A DNA stretch of 11,727 bases from Euperipatoides rowelli (Eukaryota > Onychophora > Udeonychophora > Euonychophora > Peripatopsidae): the NCBI GenBank assembly GCA_003024985.2, contig PXIH01S0008789.1; one strand, given 5' to 3'. Below the pieces are notes generated by a model. It made no database searches and was not told the origin of the DNA. It worked only from the letters and a program-made list of their open reading frames with translations. Both the position numbers and the translations under genes were made by a program. Below, piece by piece: positions 9,043 to 11,727 of the stretch. Numbering within the stretch: position 1 is the first letter of the stretch; each line of letters starts with the position of its first letter.

Positions 9043-9146
9043 CAGCTGAACATTTTCGGATTTGCAAACTCGAGCCACCTCTCTTCTCTAGAGACTTCAG
9101 GCATTGTGAGTCCAAGCATTTCTGATACAGCTGTCTTACAGGAAAT
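9043..9146 (-). CDS. Internal exon of the unidentified gene (34 codons + 2 nt)
   Basis: The acceptor is TTCTGATATTCTGCCAAG (AG at 9148-9147), with a TACTAAT branch-like sequence about 20 nt upstream. The donor is CAGCTG|GTAAGT at 9043/9042, close to consensus. The frame reads ISCKTAVSEMLGL, then TMPEVSREERWLEFANPKMF. A slightly shorter version using acceptor TGTAAG (exon start 9134) keeps the same phase. Charged, balanced amino-acid content and GC higher than the surroundings make a coding origin likely. It enters in phase 0 and leaves after two nucleotides of a codon, matching both neighbours. Confidence 0.55.
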
Positions 9147-9255
9147 CTTGGCAGAATATCAGAAATTAGTATTCTACTGGACGGAGTATCCTACTGGCCG
9201 GTTGTCCACTTGTATAAATTTTTGAGAGTTATGAAACACTTTTAAGGTGTCTTAC

Positions 9256-9358
9256 TTCCAGGTAATGGTTATCGTCATGAACATCTATGATTTCAGCTAC
9301 AAATAATTTTATATAAACCCCATTTTCAATTTTTTTTATTATTTGGATCATACGAAGT
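9256..9358 (-). CDS. Internal exon of the unidentified gene (1 nt + 34 codons)
   Basis: The acceptor is GAAGATTTTACAG (AG at 9360-9359) and the donor is CTGGAA|GTAAGA at 9256/9255. The frame reads LRMIQIIKKIENGVYIKLFV, then AEIIDVHDDNHYLE. The alternating hydrophobic run followed by DVHD suggests beta strands, loosely like Tudor or SN-like folds, but I cannot assign a family. It leaves in phase 0 and fits the 9043-9146 exon across a 109-bp intron, a normal insect size. It needs a preceding exon ending two nucleotides into a codon, which I did not identify. Confidence 0.5.
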
Positions 9359-9508
9359 CTGTAAAATCTTCAGAAAGACCAGATTCTTCAAATAAATCCC
9401 AACTTTTATCTCAGATTAATATTAGTATAAAATTAGAGAAGATTGCAAAACAATAATGCTGTAAAATTTAAAAAGAAAAGATATTAAGCATAATAAAATG
9501 TAATTCAA

Positions 9509-9536
9509 TTGTACCTTGGACCAGTCCAAGGTACAA
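9509..9536. repeat. Perfect palindrome, 13-bp arms with 2-nt spacer
   Basis: TTGTACCTTGGAC at 9509-9521 pairs with GTCCAAGGTACAA at 9524-9536 around CA. The half-site TCCAAGGTAC recurs at 9550-9559 (one mismatch), 9891-9900 (exact) and 9908-9917 (one mismatch). 9907-9929 also repeats the following ACAACA. This looks like a mobile-element terminus or a clustered binding site. Confidence 0.8.
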
Positions 9537-9735
9537 CATTATTGCTAGGTTCAAGGTACAGCACTTGGTGATTTGTAAAATAATGGCTTCCCAGCATTTT
9601 CAGGTTAGCCTTAATTTAATTTTAAACTTTTGTTTATGATGCAGAATCAATACTCTTTCAGACATAACTTTGATTTGGCAAGAAATAACTGATGGCAATA
9701 AGATATATGAAAAGTTGTAGCTCAAAAAAATCTAC

Positions 9736-9829
9736 TTTTTGATGATCAAATCCTTCTTTTACAAATCTCTGCAATATCTGTTGATAATGATCATATAAAC
9801 CAAATTCATCGAGACTCCTAGTAGCACAT
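9736..9829 (-). CDS. Exon-like segment, possibly of the unidentified gene
   Basis: After an acceptor-like TTAATAG (AG at 9831-9830) the frame reads CATRSLDEFGLYDHYQQI, then LQRFVKEGFDHQK, and meets a donor-like AAA|GTAGAT at 9736/9735. The helix-rich, charged composition is protein-like. However, the phases do not fit directly to the exon at 9256-9358, and the acceptor lacks a pyrimidine tract. It may need an intermediate exon, or be a chance open frame. Confidence 0.3.
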
Positions 9830-9935
9830 CTATTAACTACATTCATTAAGTTTATACAAATTCATTAGTTGGGGCTAGGATCAGGGTAGGTCCAAGGTAC
9901 ACAAATGTCCAAGGTAGGCTACAACACTTTCCCTT

Positions 9936-10050
9936 TATCCTCCCGATTACGAAATACTGTAAATAAAAATGTTTTTTATTTAAAAGAAATCCTGTTGTAG
10001 TCTTCTGTATAGTGATTGAATTAGTAGTCCCTAATTCAATCATTATATAT
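9936..10050 (+). repeat. Dispersed ~115-bp repeat, copy 1
   Basis: Matches 10981-11098 in the same orientation with about 7 substitutions plus a 3-nt indel near the end. The copy starts ATCCTCCCGATTACGAAATA and ends with an AT tail (CATTATATAT). Sequences outside the two copies do not match, so it is a discrete element. Its 3' half holds a hairpin, TGATTGAATTAG (10013-10024) with CTAATTCAATCA (10031-10042), perfect over 12 bp with loop TAGTCC. Confidence 0.85.
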
Positions 10051-10245
10051 TGGCTTCCCGACTCTTCAGACTACAAAACAGCGCAGGAAAATTATTTTTC
10101 CGCTTCATTCAGTCCTGTACTCCATTTACCGCTATACGTCAAGGAATAAAAGTTAAAATTGACTTTAGTAACAGTGCAATATGAAATCATCGTATGCCAT
10201 GAAGAAAATTATTTAACAGTGGCAAAAATATTGGAGCCATTAAGC

Positions 10246-10275
10246 CAGTGGTTTAACATTTTCTCCGACATGGAA
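10246..10275 (+). mobile_element. hAT-like terminal sequence (CAGTGGTTTAAC)
   Basis: CAGTGGTTTAACATTTTC followed by CGACATGGAA resembles the CAGTGGTTCTYAAC...GACACGGAACCC ends of Charlie-like hAT elements. No second end or 8-bp duplication is identified in the window. The minus strand here has a short open frame (10240-10362) ending inside this motif, reading RPTEGSLKFSAQIKKVYF, which I cannot assign. Confidence 0.3.
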
Positions 10276-10567
10276 ATAGACTTTTTTTATTTGTGCAGAG
10301 AACTTTAATGAGCCTTCTGTTGGTCTCAATCTTATACCAGTGCAAGTATTATAAACTTTTTCTTATTTTAAAGTTAAAGACTTTAGTAGAAAATTGAGAT
10401 TACAAACTTTGATAGACTATTTAATAGTACAATATTTATTCTCTGTATTAAAAAAAAAAATGTTCATTTCGGTACAATTTTTTTTTTCTCCAAGAGGGGA
10501 GGGAGTGTGACGATGCTATATTTATATACTATATTATTCTCTTGGTTTATGTGCTCGATAGTAGATC

Positions 10568-10683
10568 GATCTTTGTTTACGCTGTTTACATATTTTTGTC
10601 GTGGCTTAGATATAAACATTGATCGAAGTCATGGCAATATGGCTTAATTAGCCACGTTTATGTAAACACTGTGTAAGTAGATC
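10568..10683. repeat. Imperfect inverted repeat, ~35-bp arms
   Basis: The left arm, 10568-10606, runs from GATCT through TGTTTACATA to GTGGCT. The right arm, 10650-10683, runs from AGCCAC through TATGTAAACA to AGATC. The pairing has a few small gaps, and the arms are separated by about 43 bp. It lies inside the putative LTR. Confidence 0.6.
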
Positions 10684-10793
10684 ATGTGCTCTCAAGTGCA
10701 TGAATTAAGGCAAATTTATGCATCTGGATCATTTAAATATGTGTACGAAATACAGTACCGTATTTATTTGTAATGCTAGTAATCTTAGTTGTC

Positions 10794-10881
10794 ATTCTCT
10801 GAGGGTCGTTCTGTCCGGCAACGAGATCTTCCTGCAAGACCTGTTGGTGTTGTTGGGTCAGGGTGAACGACCCGAGAAATA
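10794..10881. repeat. Hairpin within a GC-rich island
   Basis: GGGTCGTTC (10803-10811) pairs perfectly with GAACGACCC (10865-10873). The stem extends imperfectly outward through ATTCTCTGA and GAGAAAT. The island at about 10790-10935 is close to half G+C, against a very AT-rich background. Confidence 0.6.
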
Positions 10882-10980
10882 ATGTCCTGGTCTCTGATAG
10901 CTGTGGCCGCAGAAGCAAGAACATCTTGAGCCCTTTAGTTTTTCGTACCTGTCAAGCTTACCTAAGTTGATTTTTTATGT

Positions 10981-11098
10981 TATCCTCCCGATTACGAAAT
11001 ACTGCAAATAAAAATGGTTTTTATTTAAAAGAAATCCTGTTATCGTCTTCTGTATAGTGGTTGAATTAGTAGTCCCTTATTCAATCATTGTAATATAT
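10981..11098 (+). repeat. Dispersed ~115-bp repeat, copy 2
   Basis: Direct copy of 9936-10050 offset by 1045 bp, carrying a few substitutions and CATTGTAATATATAT at the end. The 12-bp hairpin of copy 1 is eroded here (TGGTTGAATTAG against CTTATTCAATCA). Confidence 0.85.
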
Positions 11099-11433
11099 AT
11101 AAACAGCCGGCCTGTTCTCAACAACTAAACGGGGAAATAAATACATAATTCTTTGGACATGTATATGACTTGTCCAAATTTTCTATCGGGAGCCACAAAA
11201 AAAGGCATGGAGGCCTACATGATAGTGAACGATTATTTAACATTTTCGCTAGGTACAGAGGCTCACATAAAATAGTGAGGTACTGGGGAGTACAGGTGAC
11301 AGGAAAATCTTGCAGTCTGTGTATTAAATTGAATATATGAGACAGCGGAAATGGCAAATGCTAAGATAAATAACATTTTGGGGAAAGTGTGCACTGTGCA
11401 ATGCCAATTACATTAATTGAGATGAGATTTTAC
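11099..11433. other. No supported gene
   Basis: Both strands have open stretches here (for example about 79 codons on the minus strand ending at 11118), but these lack splice signals or motifs I trust. I see no repeat in it. Confidence 0.4.
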
Positions 11434-11591
11434 CTTTTGCACTACAGTACATTCATTAAACTCTTTGGTGCATAGATTCACCAATGAATCCTTTTTATAT
11501 AATGTATGGGTTCGACCCTGTTGAGTCTTGAGTGTCGATCCATCATGAGTTTCATTTAAAAGCAAATGTAGACTTGGATGATATTGCTGTC
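11434..11591 (-). CDS. Exon-like segment of unknown product (2 nt + 52 codons)
   Basis: After acceptor CTGAACTAG (AG at 11593-11592) the frame reads QQYHPSLHLLLNETHDGS, then TLKTQQGRTHTLYKKDSLV and NLCTKEFNECTVVQK. It ends at donor AAG|GTAAAA (11434/11433) in phase 0. The pyrimidine-rich tract upstream comes partly from the adjoining transposon end. Composition is more balanced than the surrounding DNA. It could be an upstream exon of the gene ending at 7651 (same strand), but I could not connect it in phase to 9736-9829 or 9256-9358. The reading frame also stays open past both splice sites, so a chance open frame is possible. Confidence 0.35.
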
Positions 11592-11604
11592 CTAGTTCAG
11601 GAAC

Positions 11605-11727
11605 CAGGGCCGGATTATAGAATAGACAAAAAAGACAAATGTCTTGGGCCCGGAATTTTTGTGGATCCGGAATTTTTTGAAATTTTTATTTTTTTTCATA
11701 ACAGCCAAGGCCAATTAAGGAATCATT
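11605..11727 (+). mobile_element. Terminal part of a DNA transposon with CAGGGCCGGATTA end
   Basis: CAGGGCCGGATTATAG at 11605, then AGACAAATGTCTTGGGCCCG and two copies of CCGGAATTTTT (11650-11660 and 11667-11677). Ends of the form CAGGGCCGGATTA followed by ...TTGGGCCC recur at the termini of hAT-like elements in many invertebrate genomes (general knowledge). The element continues beyond the window. Its first base lies 13 bp upstream (minus sense) of the exon-like segment ending at 11591. Confidence 0.45.

Larger units (their letters stand above)
10484..10954 (+). mobile_element. Probable LTR with upstream polypurine tract
   Basis: A T-run is followed by the purine-rich AAGAGGGGAGGGAG at 10492-10505 and then TGTGACGATG, the arrangement expected for the polypurine tract and start of a 3' LTR in an LTR retrotransposon. 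A TATA-rich stretch follows (ATATTTATATAC near 10519). A possible end is CTGTCA at 10954, giving a TG...CA unit of about 449 bp, but this is not proven because the 5' LTR is not in the window. The stretch contains two large imperfect hairpins and a GC-rich island, annotated separately. Confidence 0.4.

Noticed and set aside
9852-10043. 63-codon open frame on the minus strand
   Set aside because: It mostly overlaps the 115-bp dispersed repeat and its hairpin; not a gene.
10013-10050. Hairpin near the end of the 115-bp repeat as a Helitron 3' terminus
   Set aside because: Helitrons end in CTRR a few bases after the hairpin; here the sequence ends CATTATATAT, and no 5' TC end was recognised.
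11118-11357. 79-codon open frame on the minus strand
   Set aside because: No splice signals or recognisable domain; the plus strand has equally open frames in the same place.

Overview
The window is eukaryotic nuclear DNA: very AT-rich, full of A/T homopolymer runs, with genes split by introns and with decayed transposon pieces in every non-coding stretch. Intron sizes, the proteins seen and the mobile elements (a Tc1/mariner-type deletion derivative, a Jockey/CR1-like LINE, hAT-like ends) fit an arthropod, most likely an insect. A hemipteran is my guess; nothing here proves it. There is no bacterial operon, CRISPR array, tRNA or rRNA that I can support.

Layout, with all genes on the minus strand. 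(1) 1-1147 is 3' flank of ALG10, with a DNA-transposon end at 1-88. (2) 1148-4834 holds the last two exons of ALG10, the endoplasmic reticulum alpha-1,2-glucosyltransferase that adds the final glucose to the dolichol-linked glycan used for N-glycosylation. The exons (4604-4834 and 1148-2191) are joined by a phase-0 intron of 2412 bp. That intron carries a broken LINE reverse transcriptase gene (about 2909-4085) and an odd block of tandem repeats and three successive palindromes (4234-4435); both lie between two copies of a 17-bp direct repeat. (3) 4835-7650 has no ALG10 first exon that I can find. It contains a 392-bp element (4882-5273) with 72-bp inverted ends and the last ~58 codons of a Tc1/mariner-family transposase. 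(4) 7555-9358 looks like the 3' end of a second minus-strand gene of unknown identity. Three exons (9256-9358, 9043-9146, 7651-7909) have matching splice phases, a stop codon and a poly(A) signal. Further exon-like pieces lie upstream (9736-9829 and 11434-11591), but I could not join them in phase. (5) 9509-11727 is a patchwork of repeats: a perfect palindrome with recurring copies of its half-site, a dispersed ~115-bp repeat present twice, a probable LTR with its polypurine tract, and two hAT-like ends.

No new functional system stands out. The most interesting items are the unidentified spliced gene, the palindrome/tandem block in the ALG10 intron, and the palindrome-linked repeats near 9.5-10 kb.
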